61,448 bases of DNA from Butyrivibrio sp. (GTDB lineage Bacteria; Bacillota; Clostridia; Lachnospirales; Lachnospiraceae), in the NCBI RefSeq assembly GCF_015056685.1, contig NZ_SVFW01000021.1:1-61448 (forward strand). The letters run 5' to 3'. Below, one piece after another: positions 16,515 through 25,500 of this stretch; position 1 is the first letter of the stretch; every line of letters begins with the position of its first letter. Made by a program: the position numbers and the translations under genes. The notes beneath the pieces are model-generated. The model saw nothing but the letters and a program-made list of their open reading frames with translations. It made no database searches and was not told where the DNA came from.

Positions 16515-16850
16515 ATGGCAGTAAGTTATGGCGAGAGCATCCTTATCAAAATGACTCCAGAGGATATCAAGGCTATAAAAGCCAAGATGGAACAGGCTGG
16601 AATAAAAAACAGGAGTGCATATATCAGAAAGATGGCAAGGGACGGATATATCATCATGCTTGATCTTTCTGACTTAAAAGAAGTGCTTCGTCTGCTCCGT
16701 ATCAACAGTAATAACCTGAATCAATATGCGAAGAAAGCAAACGAGTGTGGTGAGGTATATCGCGAGGACATGAAGGTGCTACAGTCGCAGCTTGATGAGA
16801 TCTGGGAAGCTGTAAGAGGTATACTTGAAAGATTGGCGAATATAAGCTGA
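16515..16850 (+). CDS. MobC-like relaxosome protein
   Basis: A 111-residue protein with a ribbon-helix-helix-like N-terminus (ESILIKMTPEDIKAIKAKME, AGIKNRSAYIRKMARDG) and the MobC signature LLRINSNNLNQYAKKANECG. MobC-type proteins bind the origin of transfer and help the relaxase open the strands. The relaxase gene lies 1.4 kb downstream, separated by two unrelated cargo genes. It begins 2 nt after the previous stop and ends the mating operon at the terminator at 16856. Confidence 0.85.
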   Translation: MAVSYGESILIKMTPEDIKAIKAKMEQAGIKNRSAYIRKMARDGYIIMLDLSDLKEVLRLLRINSNNLNQYAKKANECGEVYREDMKVLQSQLDEIWEAVRGILERLANIS

Positions 16851-16855
16851 GTTTT

Positions 16856-16888
16856 GCGGCCATGGGATTTATTCTCATGGCCGCTTTT
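16856..16888 (+). terminator. Rho-independent terminator of the mating operon
   Basis: GCGGCCATG (16856-16864) and CATGGCCGC (16876-16884) are perfectly complementary and followed by TTTT. It closes the long mating operon immediately after the MobC-like gene. Confidence 0.85.
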
Positions 16889-16924
16889 CTGATTCTGATT
16901 GATAATAATGGTGCTAAAATTATA

Positions 16925-16953
16925 TTGCAGTGCAATGTTCATTGTGGTATATT
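16925..16953 (+). promoter_or_regulatory. Promoter of the nucleotidyltransferase-Nudix pair
   Basis: TTGCAG (16925-16930), a 17-nt spacer and TATATT (16948-16953). The spacer holds the inverted repeat GCAATG/CATTG, a possible operator. The two cargo genes therefore have their own transcription start. Confidence 0.55.
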
Positions 16954-17011
16954 CTAATGATTTAGCAGGATAATGCTATCTGGACGGGTAGGGGAATCGA
17001 AAGGAGAAACT

Positions 17012-17665
17012 ATGTATCATTGGGTTGAAGACAAAGATTTCCTAACACGTGCTTATCATGATTGTGCAGACCTTGTAAACCAACTTGTTCAAGAACTTAA
17101 GAACTATGGAATTGAAGCGAGGATGAATGTTGTTGGTAGCAAAAAGCGTAATATGATTACGCAGAATGGTAATGAGCCAATCGACTTCGATTTTAATCTT
17201 CTTATTGAGAATCCAAATGATTATCCTAACGGAAAAGATTTGAAAGAGGATATCCGAGAAGCATTTGATGAAGTGTTGTCGGCAAATGGCTGGGGTACGT
17301 GCGATGATTCTACATCGGCACTTACCACGAAGCAGATGGTGTTTAAGAAAGGGAATCAGACACCGTTCTCAGTTGATGTGTGTATTGTGAAAGAAGATCG
17401 ATATGGACTACATAGACTTATCCATCGCAAGACTGGTTATGTTGCTTTTGATCAGTGGTATTGGAATCTTGTTCCTAACTCACATGAACTGTGGGAGAAA
17501 GAAGATGCGCTAAAGCCAGATTATTGGATGGAAGTTCGAGAGACTTATTTAGGAAAGAAGAACCTATATCTGAGCCGGCAACAGATGGATGAGCATCCTT
17601 CATTTAATTGCTATATCGAGGCAGTAAATGAGGTTTATGAAAAAGTAAGAAGGGGTGTGTTATAA
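17012..17665 (+). CDS. Nucleotidyltransferase-fold protein (cargo)
   Basis: A 217-residue protein with the pol-beta superfamily pattern: VVGSKKRN at about 39-46, IDFDFNLLI at about 57-65 and a third acidic strand FSVDVCIV at about 119-126. GS, DxD and the third Asp are all present, so metal-dependent NTP transfer is possible. ATG 17012 is preferred because AAAGGAG lies just upstream. It is followed 2 bp later by a Nudix hydrolase gene. The pair interrupts the usual mobC-relaxase neighbourhood. It lacks the length and motifs of CBASS CD-NTases as I know them; substrate and role are unknown. Confidence 0.68.
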   Translation: MYHWVEDKDFLTRAYHDCADLVNQLVQELKNYGIEARMNVVGSKKRNMITQNGNEPIDFDFNLLIENPNDYPNGKDLKEDIREAFDEVLSANGWGTCDDSTSALTTKQMVFKKGNQTPFSVDVCIVKEDRYGLHRLIHRKTGYVAFDQWYWNLVPNSHELWEKEDALKPDYWMEVRETYLGKKNLYLSRQQMDEHPSFNCYIEAVNEVYEKVRRGVL

Positions 17666-17667
17666 AG

Positions 17668-18150
17668 ATGAACAAAGACATGACAGTTCCTTGCGAGGAT
17701 GGATTGATCAATCTTCGCGTTGGGGCGATTATTATGAAGAACGGAAAAATACTGATGGTGGGGAATGATCGAGCAGATTATCTTTATTCGGTCGGTGGAC
17801 GCATCAAGTTCGGAGAGACATCTGAAGAGGCAGTTGTGCGTGAAGTGTATGAGGAGACCGGTGTTAAGCTTGAGGTTGACCGCTTGGGCTTTATTCACGA
17901 GAACTATTTCTATGGAGATGCTGCATCTAATCTTGGTAAGTTGATCTATGAGGTTTCATATTTTTATTATATGAAGGTGCCGGAGAATTTCGAGCCCGTT
18001 TGCATGAGCATGACTGAGGATGATAATGAGGAATTTCTGCGTTGGATAGATGTTGACAATCCTATCAAGTACTATCCTGAGTTTTTCAGAAACGAATTAT
18101 TACATCCAGCAGATGGGGTTAAACATTTTGTGACTGACGAAAGAAAATGA
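17668..18150 (+). CDS. Nudix hydrolase
   Basis: A 160-residue protein with a complete Nudix box, GRIKFGETSEEAVVREVYEETG at about 49-70, containing the REVYEETG catalytic helix and the Gly and Glu at the expected spacing. The family hydrolyses nucleoside diphosphates linked to another moiety. It starts 2 bp after the nucleotidyltransferase gene, so the two are co-transcribed. One enzyme may make or transfer, and the other remove, the same nucleotide compound (inference). The substrate cannot be read from the sequence. Confidence 0.88.
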   Translation: MNKDMTVPCEDGLINLRVGAIIMKNGKILMVGNDRADYLYSVGGRIKFGETSEEAVVREVYEETGVKLEVDRLGFIHENYFYGDAASNLGKLIYEVSYFYYMKVPENFEPVCMSMTEDDNEEFLRWIDVDNPIKYYPEFFRNELLHPADGVKHFVTDERK

Positions 18151-18179
18151 ATATTAAAAACATAGTACTTATTAGATTA

Positions 18180-18210
18180 AGTGCAACTCTTCGGAGCTGC
18201 ACTTATTTTT
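18180..18210 (+). terminator. Rho-independent terminator after the Nudix gene
   Basis: AGTGCA (18180-18185) pairs with TGCACT (18198-18203), with an inner CT/AG, and is followed by TATTTTT. It lies 16 nt before the relaxase start, so the relaxase may be expressed mainly by read-through or a promoter I cannot identify. Confidence 0.7.
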
Positions 18211-18225
18211 GTGGAGAAAAATATT

Positions 18226-19638
18226 ATGGCAGCAACAAGACTTATATCATTACACATGAACAAGGGAAGGACGCTGGCGAAGTGTCTGAAGGACAGAACG
18301 GATTATGAAATGAATCCGGACAAAACAGAACAAGGGAAATATGTTTCATCTTATGCCTGTGATCCGAAGACTGTAGTGGAAGAATTTATTTTGTCCAAGA
18401 GAGAATATGAGCAGAAGACGGGCAAGCATCCCAAGAACGATGTCATTGCATATCAGATAAGGCAGTCCTTCAAGCCGGGAGAGATTACACCGGATGAAGC
18501 AAACCGAATCGGATATGAGACTGCCATGAGATTTACAAAAGGAAATCATGCCTTTGTTGTATCGACTCATACGGACAAGGCTCACGTTCACAATCACATT
18601 ATCTTTAACTCCACAGCCCTTAGTGGTGACAGGAAGTTTAAGGATTTTCTTTTGTCGGGCATGGCGCTTGGAAGACTTTCCAATCTTATCTGCATGGAGA
18701 ATGGATTATCTGTAATTGCTCCGCAGCCATATCACAGCAAGACAACCTATATCCATGAAGAGCGAGGTCCTACTTTCAGGGACAAGCTCAGGGAGTCAAT
18801 CGATGTTGCTCTTTCCAAAAAGCCAGGCTCTTTTGAAGATCTTTTGTCCGAACTTTCCAGGCAGGGCTATGAAATAAAACGAGGCAAGCATACTTCTGTC
18901 AGAGGAAATGGTCAGCAGAGATTTATCCGTTTCCGTTCCCTGGGAGATGGTTACACGGAAAAAGACCTGATGAAAAAGCTGGAAGGAGTCGAGAAGGGAA
19001 CAGCTCCTAAGGAAGAGACTATAAAGGAAGAACAGAAACCATTTTACAGGGATGATAAGTTTGACCTTCTGATAAACATCCAGGACATCATCGCCCAGGG
19101 AAAAGGTCCTGGCTATGAGATGTGGGCGAAGAAGTTCAATGTGAAAAATGTCATGAAGGCGATTCTCTTTTTCCAGGAGAAGGGACTCAGGACTTATGCA
19201 GAGCTGGAAAAAATGGCAGGAGATACTTCTGACAGATTCTCCCAGCTCTCCGATGACATCAAAGGGTATGAGAGCAAGCTGAAGAAAATCTCAGAACAAA
19301 AGAAAGTCATAAAAGATTATTCCAGTACAAAAGAAATATATCAGCAGTACAGGCAGTCCGGCTACAACAGAAAATTTTTTGAAGAGCATAAAGAAGAGAT
19401 CATGACTCATAAAGCAGCGAAAGATGCTTTTGACAAACACAAAGGTAAGTTTCCATCTTATCAGGAACTCAGTGCTGAGTATGACAAAGTGCTTTCAAAA
19501 AAGAGAGCTGCCTATGCCGAGTACAAGGAAGTCAGAAAAGATATGCAGACATATCAGACTGCAAAATATGACATCGACCAGATACTTGGTATTGGAAAAG
19601 AACAGCAGCAGAATAAAAATCGTGAACGCTCACGATAA
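18226..19638 (+). CDS. Relaxase/mobilisation nuclease (MobA/VirD2 type)
   Basis: A 470-residue relaxase that nicks the origin of transfer and leads the strand out. Motif III is complete: HTDKAHVHNHIIFNS at about 116-130 with the three histidines. The catalytic tyrosine is likely the Tyr in DRTDYEMNPDKT near residue 27. The C-terminal 200 residues are charged and helical. ATG 18226 is chosen over an upstream ATG at 18181, which falls inside the terminator hairpin. Candidate origin structures lie just downstream (19640-19870). Confidence 0.9.
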   Translation: MAATRLISLHMNKGRTLAKCLKDRTDYEMNPDKTEQGKYVSSYACDPKTVVEEFILSKREYEQKTGKHPKNDVIAYQIRQSFKPGEITPDEANRIGYETAMRFTKGNHAFVVSTHTDKAHVHNHIIFNSTALSGDRKFKDFLLSGMALGRLSNLICMENGLSVIAPQPYHSKTTYIHEERGPTFRDKLRESIDVALSKKPGSFEDLLSELSRQGYEIKRGKHTSVRGNGQQRFIRFRSLGDGYTEKDLMKKLEGVEKGTAPKEETIKEEQKPFYRDDKFDLLINIQDIIAQGKGPGYEMWAKKFNVKNVMKAILFFQEKGLRTYAELEKMAGDTSDRFSQLSDDIKGYESKLKKISEQKKVIKDYSSTKEIYQQYRQSGYNRKFFEEHKEEIMTHKAAKDAFDKHKGKFPSYQELSAEYDKVLSKKRAAYAEYKEVRKDMQTYQTAKYDIDQILGIGKEQQQNKNRERSR

Positions 19639-19639
19639 C

Positions 19640-19870
19640 CTTTTGGGGCAGTCCATCGTGGCTGCCTCTTTCTATTAACAATCAACCGTGCGTCTTTGCC
19701 ATCTTCTTGGCGGAATTTCTTTTAGCTCCGAAAGGAGCGTAGTCGGATTTTTATCCGAGGCGAGGGGATTGGGGATGTGCCCCAACAAGTGAGTTTCGGG
19801 AAGGTATATACCGAAACCCCACTTGCCACTTTACTCTACCCCTTTGGGGATGGGGATAACGCGCGGGGCT
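19640..19870 (+). other. Candidate origin of transfer (oriT): dense nested inverted repeats
   Basis: Between relaxase and methyltransferase genes there is no ORF but many inverted repeats: GGCAG/CTGCC (the relaxase terminator), CGGAT/ATCCG, TTGGGG/CCCCAA around ATGTG, and a compound element near 19787-19834. The compound element has outer arms CAAGTG/CACTTG, inner arms TTTCGG/CCGAAA and a central GGTATATACC. Such structure next to the relaxase is typical of oriT. The nick site cannot be placed. Confidence 0.5.
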
Positions 19871-19892
19871 TTTGAGGGAGGAAAAAATAAAA

Positions 19893-20510
19893 ATGATCAG
19901 GGAATTTGTAAAGGGTAACAACAAAACTGATGCCGGGGAAAAAGAAAAGACTCCGGCACTGAAGAAAAAATATGAAGTCATCTATGCGGATCCACCTTGG
20001 CGGTTCCGAGTCAGAACAGAAAAAGGGAAAGGCAGGAGCGCAGAGAATCATTATCCGACAATGAAGCTGGAGGACATCTGCAAGCTTCCGGTAAAAGAAA
20101 TTGCTGCAGACGATTCGATTCTTTTCATGTGGGCAACGTTTCCGAATCTGAAAGAGGCGTTTGATGTGATCGATGCCTGGGGATTCGATTACAAGACCGT
20201 GGCTTTCGTCTGGGTGAAACAAAATAAAAAATCGGATTCACTTTTCTGGGGCATGGGTTATTGGACAAGATCCAACGCTGAGGTGTGCCTACTTGCAACC
20301 AAAGGTCATCCGAAGCGAATCGACTCAGCAGTCCATCAGGTTATCATCAGTCACATTGAAGAACATAGTAAGAAGCCGGCAGAGACTCGTGATCGGATCG
20401 TGAAGCTTGTGGGTGACGTTCCCCGGGTGGAACTTTTCGCGAGACAAAAGACGCCTGGGTGGGATACCTGGGGGAATGAAGTTGATAATGATCTGGAGCT
20501 TGCAGCATGA
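19893..20510 (+). CDS. MT-A70-family adenine methyltransferase
   Basis: A 205-residue protein with the catalytic DPPW motif (YADPPWRF at about 32-39), SILFMWATFPNL and the AdoMet-binding segment near RSNAEVCLLATKG. MT-A70 proteins methylate N6 of adenine in DNA or RNA. It lies next to the candidate oriT with no cognate nuclease, so it may act as an orphan enzyme that protects the element from host restriction or marks DNA after transfer (inference). ATG 19893 follows GGGAGG. The region just upstream is GC-rich relative to neighbours. Confidence 0.88.
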   Translation: MIREFVKGNNKTDAGEKEKTPALKKKYEVIYADPPWRFRVRTEKGKGRSAENHYPTMKLEDICKLPVKEIAADDSILFMWATFPNLKEAFDVIDAWGFDYKTVAFVWVKQNKKSDSLFWGMGYWTRSNAEVCLLATKGHPKRIDSAVHQVIISHIEEHSKKPAETRDRIVKLVGDVPRVELFARQKTPGWDTWGNEVDNDLELAA

Positions 20511-20518
20511 ATCAAAAT

Positions 20519-20545
20519 AGGGGCAGCACAATCAGCTGTCCCTTT
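20519..20545. terminator. Terminator between convergent genes
   Basis: AGGGGCAGC (20519-20527) pairs with GCTGTCCCT (20535-20543, one G-U pair), followed by T-rich sequence on the plus strand. It serves the methyltransferase gene and overlaps the 3' end of the opposite repressor gene. Confidence 0.65.
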
Positions 20546-21062
20546 CTTTAAAGTCAATTGGATTTGTTTTGTTTTTTTCTATCAAAGAGGCTCGATACAT
20601 TTCATAGCAGTCTGTGAAGTGACGGAACTCAGGAACCTTTCGGAGCTTCTTGTCATTAAAGTGCTCTCTTCCGTATGAGAGCAATTCTTTTATCATATCA
20701 TCGATATCTTTCTGAATAGATTGGTTGTCAACGTTTTCATCAGTGTCTTTTGCCATTACATCCAGAACTTCAAGAAGCTTTTCGGCGGGGATTGTTTCAA
20801 GAGCGTGTTGGATAATCACATCCTGTTCAATTTTGCCGACAAGCAAATAATATCCACTTACTCCGACACTCGAAAGTCCATACATCTTGTCTATGGGGAT
20901 TTCTGATTTTTTATTTTCATAACGTCCATATTGCCTTGACGACATATCCAAAATCTCAGCGAATTGTTCCTGAGTATATCCACGGCTAATCCTTTCAAGC
21001 CGAAGCCTGTCGGCAATCTCATCCATCATTTTCTTTAGTTTTTCTTTAGTGTGTATGCTCAT
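20532..21062 (-). CDS. XRE-family repressor-like regulator
   Basis: A 176-residue protein with an N-terminal helix-turn-helix (RLERISRGYTQEQFAEILD, MSSRQYGRYENKKSEIP) typical of XRE/Cro-CI regulators, and a helical C-terminal half of unknown type. GAGGTG lies 7 nt before ATG 21062, favouring this start over the GTG three codons upstream. That ribosome binding site sits within a perfect 9-bp inverted repeat (21063-21083), which suggests autoregulation. It is transcribed away from the small-ORF cluster and is a candidate master repressor of this part of the ICE. Confidence 0.85.
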   Translation of the reverse strand: MSIHTKEKLKKMMDEIADRLRLERISRGYTQEQFAEILDMSSRQYGRYENKKSEIPIDKMYGLSSVGVSGYYLLVGKIEQDVIIQHALETIPAEKLLEVLDVMAKDTDENVDNQSIQKDIDDMIKELLSYGREHFNDKKLRKVPEFRHFTDCYEMYRASLIEKNKTNPIDFKERDS

Positions 21063-21083
21063 TTTTTTCACCTCGTGAAAAAA
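21063..21083. promoter_or_regulatory. Perfect 9-bp inverted repeat over the XRE ribosome binding site
   Basis: TTTTTTCAC (21063-21071), spacer CTC and GTGAAAAAA (21075-21083). On the minus strand this covers the Shine-Dalgarno sequence of the XRE gene. It could be an operator or an RNA hairpin that hides the ribosome binding site. Confidence 0.5.
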
Positions 21084-21178
21084 GAATAGCAGATGAATAT
21101 CGCTTTGTGTAGGACATGTAGTTAAGGTTTTGAATCAAAAAATGACTCAAAAGACTCATGAATGTTGGCTTTGCGAAC

Positions 21179-21196
21179 TGTCATTTTTATAGGACT
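21179..21196 (+). promoter_or_regulatory. Motif TGTCATTTTTATAGGACT, left copy
   Basis: The same 18-nt motif with two differences (TGTCGCTTTTATAGGACT) lies at 39816-39833, on the other side of the defence island. Both copies are in intergenic DNA near HTH regulator genes. It could be a shared operator or promoter element. Confidence 0.4.
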
Positions 21197-21253
21197 CCTA
21201 ATATGTCATTAATAGAGTGTAAGGTAACAACAGCACCTAAGATGAAGGGGGCG

Positions 21254-21331
21254 ATGAACATGTTAGTAATCTTTTGTATATTGATTTTCCCATTTGCAGT
21301 TTTGGCAGAGCTTATGAAGAGGAACAAGTGA
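21254..21331 (+). CDS. 25-residue hydrophobic peptide
   Basis: A short ORF starting MNMLVIFCILIFPFAV and ending in a basic KRNK tail gives a single membrane helix. AAGGGGG lies just upstream of ATG 21254; an in-frame ATG at 21242 is possible. It is followed 9 bp later by the next small ORF and appears part of a small-gene operon running to 22484. Function unknown. Confidence 0.45.
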   Translation: MNMLVIFCILIFPFAVLAELMKRNK

Positions 21332-21340
21332 GGTGCAGAT

Positions 21341-21460
21341 ATGGAGAGACTGATCTATTGGATAAAGAAATGTGTTCACAAGAACAACAGGTTCTGCAAA
21401 CATTTCTGTGTGACATGTGAGTTCTATGAATTTTGTAAAAGAGATGGCAACATGACCTAG
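21341..21460 (+). CDS. 39-residue Cys-rich peptide
   Basis: The peptide carries five cysteines in CVHKNNRFCKHFCVTCEFYEFC, a spacing that could hold one zinc ion. The start is preceded by GAGGTGCAG at the end of the preceding small ORF. The Cys pattern and consistent spacing between the neighbouring ORFs favour a real gene. Function unknown. Confidence 0.5.
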   Translation: MERLIYWIKKCVHKNNRFCKHFCVTCEFYEFCKRDGNMT

Positions 21461-21469
21461 GAGAAAATT

Positions 21470-21541
21470 ATGAGTATGAAGATAAGAGTTTTGTTTGGGA
21501 TATTGATAAGCATAGCAACACTGATATTACAGCCGCTTTGA
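21470..21541 (+). CDS. 23-residue hydrophobic peptide
   Basis: Starts MSMKIRVLFGILISIATLIL and ends in QPL. AGGAGAAAATT precedes the ATG. A single membrane helix is predicted. It lies between the Cys-rich peptide and the 216-residue gene in the same orientation. Very short, so confidence is limited. Confidence 0.4.
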   Translation: MSMKIRVLFGILISIATLILQPL

Positions 21542-21556
21542 GAAAGGAATTATGAT

Positions 21557-22207
21557 ATGAGTACGAATTGGAATATACTTACACCCACAACAAAACCATC
21601 AGGACATATGAAAGGGCAGCCCTGTGAAGAGAACTGCGTGGCATATTGCCATTGCTACAAGCACAGGGGCGGTCTGTCAAAAGATATGGTGAAGCAGCAT
21701 GAATGTCTGAGGAAGGGTTGCAAATATCTTGAGAAGTATGAAGATCATCCATACTGGGGCAAGAAGAAATATATAAACCATGCGCGTAAAGAAAACAGAA
21801 GCAACAGAAATGTTCAGGGAATATCCGGCAAAGTGAAGACTGGCTCTTGTGTAAACTCAAAAGCTTCCAGGTTGAACAATGATCTGAAAGACCTTCTTAA
21901 GATTTTTGAGGGAAAAGAGGTTTTCTATGCTTATCTGTTTTACAAGGACGATTCTTCCAAGATCAGATACCTTGGCGGCTATTATGAAAAAGATACTGCC
22001 ATGGACAAGGCAAAGCAGATCTCTGATAACGAGGGCGGCGATTATATTGTCATTGCCAATGACACTGATGAACCTATCGGATTCAGATTGGAGCCTACAA
22101 TCAGGTCACTTATAGAAATAGATCTTACATGGTCAAAGGACTACGAGTCATTGTCGGACAGAGTTGTAAATGATCTTACGCTGAAGAAAGCAGCGAAAGT
22201 TATTTGA
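21557..22207 (+). CDS. Hypothetical protein with Cys-rich N-terminus
   Basis: A 216-residue protein. The first 60 residues hold six cysteines and several histidines (CEENCVAYCHCYKHRGG, then CLRKGCKYLEKYEDHPYWG), which suggests zinc binding. The C-terminal half (about 100-200) includes FYAYLFYKDDSSKIRYLGGYY and looks like a small alpha/beta domain. AAAGGAATT precedes the ATG. It shares an operon with the small peptides upstream. I do not recognise the family; a DNA-binding accessory protein of the ICE is one possibility. Confidence 0.65.
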   Translation: MSTNWNILTPTTKPSGHMKGQPCEENCVAYCHCYKHRGGLSKDMVKQHECLRKGCKYLEKYEDHPYWGKKKYINHARKENRSNRNVQGISGKVKTGSCVNSKASRLNNDLKDLLKIFEGKEVFYAYLFYKDDSSKIRYLGGYYEKDTAMDKAKQISDNEGGDYIVIANDTDEPIGFRLEPTIRSLIEIDLTWSKDYESLSDRVVNDLTLKKAAKVI

Positions 22208-22298
22208 TTAAAAAAATAAAGTTGGGGGCGGGGCATGATCATATATTGTGCCCTGCTCATGTTGTTAATAGGGATAAGAAGCGAAAGGAGTAAAGATT

Positions 22299-22484
22299 AT
22301 GTTTTTTGGAAAGAAAGATAAAGATGTCAGACTTACAGATTCCCAATATAAGGATCTTGTAAGCAATATGAGCAAAAGGGAAAGAAGAGAGTTCGACAGA
22401 AAGCAGGAACAGCTTCGCCGTGACAGAGAAGACGATAGGCTTATGGGATGGCTGTTTATGGAAGATGAGTTGGATGATATGTAA
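22299..22484 (+). CDS. Small charged hypothetical protein
   Basis: A 61-residue protein starting MFFGKKDKDVRLTDSQYKDL with a highly charged Arg/Glu helix (SKRERREFDRKQEQLRRDRE) and a hydrophobic-acidic C-terminus. AAAGGAG lies upstream at a good distance. It is the last gene before the promoter of the defence operon. Function unknown. Confidence 0.6.
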   Translation: MFFGKKDKDVRLTDSQYKDLVSNMSKRERREFDRKQEQLRRDREDDRLMGWLFMEDELDDM

Positions 22485-22549
22485 CTAATATACCGCTTGT
22501 TCATAAGTGATTATAGGTGGTTACGACCAAGAGTAGTTGGAGATTTATG

Positions 22550-22567
22550 CTATACTATAATGTATAG
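22550..22567 (+). promoter_or_regulatory. Promoter region of the upstream defence operon
   Basis: TGCTATACT (extended -10) overlaps TATAAT, and the arms CTATAC (22550-22555) and GTATAG (22562-22567) form a perfect inverted repeat around TATAAT. No good -35 box is visible, so an activator or the extended -10 may drive it. It lies 30-45 bp before the 1,084-residue gene. Confidence 0.5.
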
Positions 22568-22595
22568 ATATTTGAGGTTTATAGAGGTGTAGAAG

Positions 22596-25500
22596 ATGGA
22601 AAATAAACGCAATATCATCAATGATGAAATGCTATTAAGCCCTCTAAAAGAAGTTGTTGACATTAGTGCGGAATTGCAATCAGCTTCCATAAACAAGTTA
22701 GAATTGTCAAGAGAATTGATTTCAAAGCTTGACGTAAATGGATTAGACACAATAAAAAAACTGCTTTTATTTAATTGCTCTGAATTGCAGAATATTTTTG
22801 GTTTTAGTCTTGAAGAAATTGAGACCGTGATTATTGCAATCAATCAGTATACTCCAGTTAAAGATATTATTGATGAGACTGAAAGCAATACTGGTAATGA
22901 AGATGATAACAAAGAGAAACCTTTGAATCAGGATATTTCATTGGGAGAATCTTTCAATTTAGTGCCGGATGATTACGTTGATATTGATATCATTACTGCC
23001 AATATTACAGGCAGAGTGAAAAATATGCTGTTGCGGAATGGTATCAATACCATTGGTGAGCTTCTTATTAAAACTCCTAAAGATTTGCGTAGTATAAAAG
23101 GGTTGGGTAGAAATATTGTCGAAGAAATAGAAGCAATTTGCAAAAAAATGAATGACGAAGGAATTGGCTTTTTAGAAGATGATGAATCTGCTAATGATAT
23201 AGAAACCACTTTATCAGAGTCATTTTATGCAGCCGCGAACATTGAACCTAATGATTACTGTGAATATCTGATTGTAAACACTGACCTTTCGGGTAGCATG
23301 AAAAATAAACTGCTCCAAATGGGTGTGGATACAGTAGCTAAGCTTATGTATTTATGCCCTAAAGACATATTGGAGATAAAAGGATGCGGTACATTGGCTG
23401 TCGAAAAGGTAAGACAGCTCATCACTGAGATAGGTAATGGGAGTTCTAGTCAAGGTGATCGTAGTCCCTCAAATAAAAAGAAATCTGATGAGTTACAACC
23501 GTTTTATAAGGTCTATGGAATTGCACCGGATGATTATGAATTTGAATATATACAAAATCATTTTTTTAGTCCAAGGTTACGCAATACTTTATCAAGAAAC
23601 AATATATTTACAACGAAAGAACTATTATGCCTTTCGTATCACGATATATGCTCTATGAAAGGAATGGGCTCTGGATCCAGGAAGGAACTGGTTGATTATA
23701 TCGAAAGACTAGATTCTTCAAAAGATAACAAGGAATTATCTGAAAAACTTAAGGAATGTAGTGCTGCTGCTTTTATTTTTGGCTATACGGATGATAGTCG
23801 TATACAAAAAAAACTATTGCAGTACTGTACTGACAGAACTATGCTGTTGGGACATTTTTTGGATGTATTGAAACCCTTGGAACAGGAGGACAAGGGGTTA
23901 TTCATTTCATTTAATCAATGGTGCAGATTTGACATTGGTAAAGAACTACAAGAGATACTGTCGGCATTAAAATCAAATGAACGAGGCTTTGAAATTATCG
24001 ATATGAGAGCTAAAGGTGAAACTTTGGCACGTATTGGTGAGATTGTAGGTGTTACTAGAGAACGCGTTCGTCAGTTAGAAAGAAAAATGATAATGCAGTT
24101 TGACAGATGGCAGTCACAGACTCGTTTTATTTGGCAGATATATGCTGAAAGAAGCGGCGATAGTGTGTTGACGGCAGATGAATTGGAAGACTATTTTGGC
24201 GAAAATAGTTACCTCTTCATATATCTTTTGAAAAATGCAGCATTTTCTGCTGATTACTATGACAGGCAGCTTGATGCGATTATACTTGATGACGAAGCTT
24301 CATCTGAAAAAGCTCAGAATTATATAGATAGTATTCCGGCTAGTGTGGGAATTGATGAATTGGATGGAATTATCGAAAAGGGTGTAAGTGAACATGGTAT
24401 CTCAGAAGAGGTATTGCGTTTGATGTTTAATGAGTCATACACCCTTACTGGTAAGGTTTATCATAGAAGCAAGCTATCATTAAGAAATATATATTCTGAC
24501 GTTCTAAGTAAGTACTATCCAAATGGGATGCATATTTATGATGAATGTGAGATCCAAAGATTTCGAGAGCATGTTAAGCAAGAGTATGAAATCTCTCTTG
24601 ATGATAAGAATGATAGGGCGATTATTTCCAGATTGGCAGGAGTCGGTATACTGTGTGGTAGAGGGCGTTATAGATTAAATAAAGGTCCATTTATTTCTGA
24701 GAAGCTTTTAAAGGAAATAGCTGATTATATTGACAGTAATGACTCGCCAATAATGATAATTGGTTCAATATTTGATGAGTTTGAAGACCGTCTATTGTCG
24801 GAAGGTATAGATAATAGATATTTTTTGCAGGGTATCTTGCGTGAACATTACAATGATAGATGGATTTTTAAACGTGATTATATCACTAAGGATGCAAGTA
24901 TCACTTCATTATACTCAAGCATAGTTAATTTCATTAAGCAGTCTCCATATCCTGTCAAGAAAGAAACTATTATGGAACAGTTTAGTGGCTTAACAGACAT
25001 TGTATTGCAGCTATCGGTGTCAGATTCAAACATATTGAATTTGTTTGGAGAATACTTTCATGGTAGTCATGTGAAAATTACTGATCAAGACAAAGACATA
25101 TTACAGGGGTGTATTGAAAAGGCACTACAGGGGAAAAAGTTTATCCATTGCAAAGATGTATATGCATATGCAGTCGAGGAGTGCCCAACTGCCTTAACAT
25201 CAAATTATATATCGTTCCCATTTGGATTGTTTAGCATGCTTGAATATCTATTTGGCAATCAGTATGTTTTTTCGAGACCGTTTATATCTAAAACGGATAT
25301 AGGATTTGATAGCGCAACTGACGCAGTTATAAGTATGGTGTCTAATGCAGATCGGATTACTATAGAAGAAATCCAGGGATTTGCAAAAGAAATTCACTAT
25401 ACTATAACAAACATTTTGGACTTCATTGATTCATGCAATGATACAGCTTTGTTGATAAATGATGCAGAGCTGATGAATATTGGTAGTACTGGGATAAATG

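Noticed and set aside
17012..17665. CBASS-type cyclic nucleotide synthase
   Set aside because: The protein has the general nucleotidyltransferase pattern but no adjacent effector, and the neighbour is a Nudix hydrolase.
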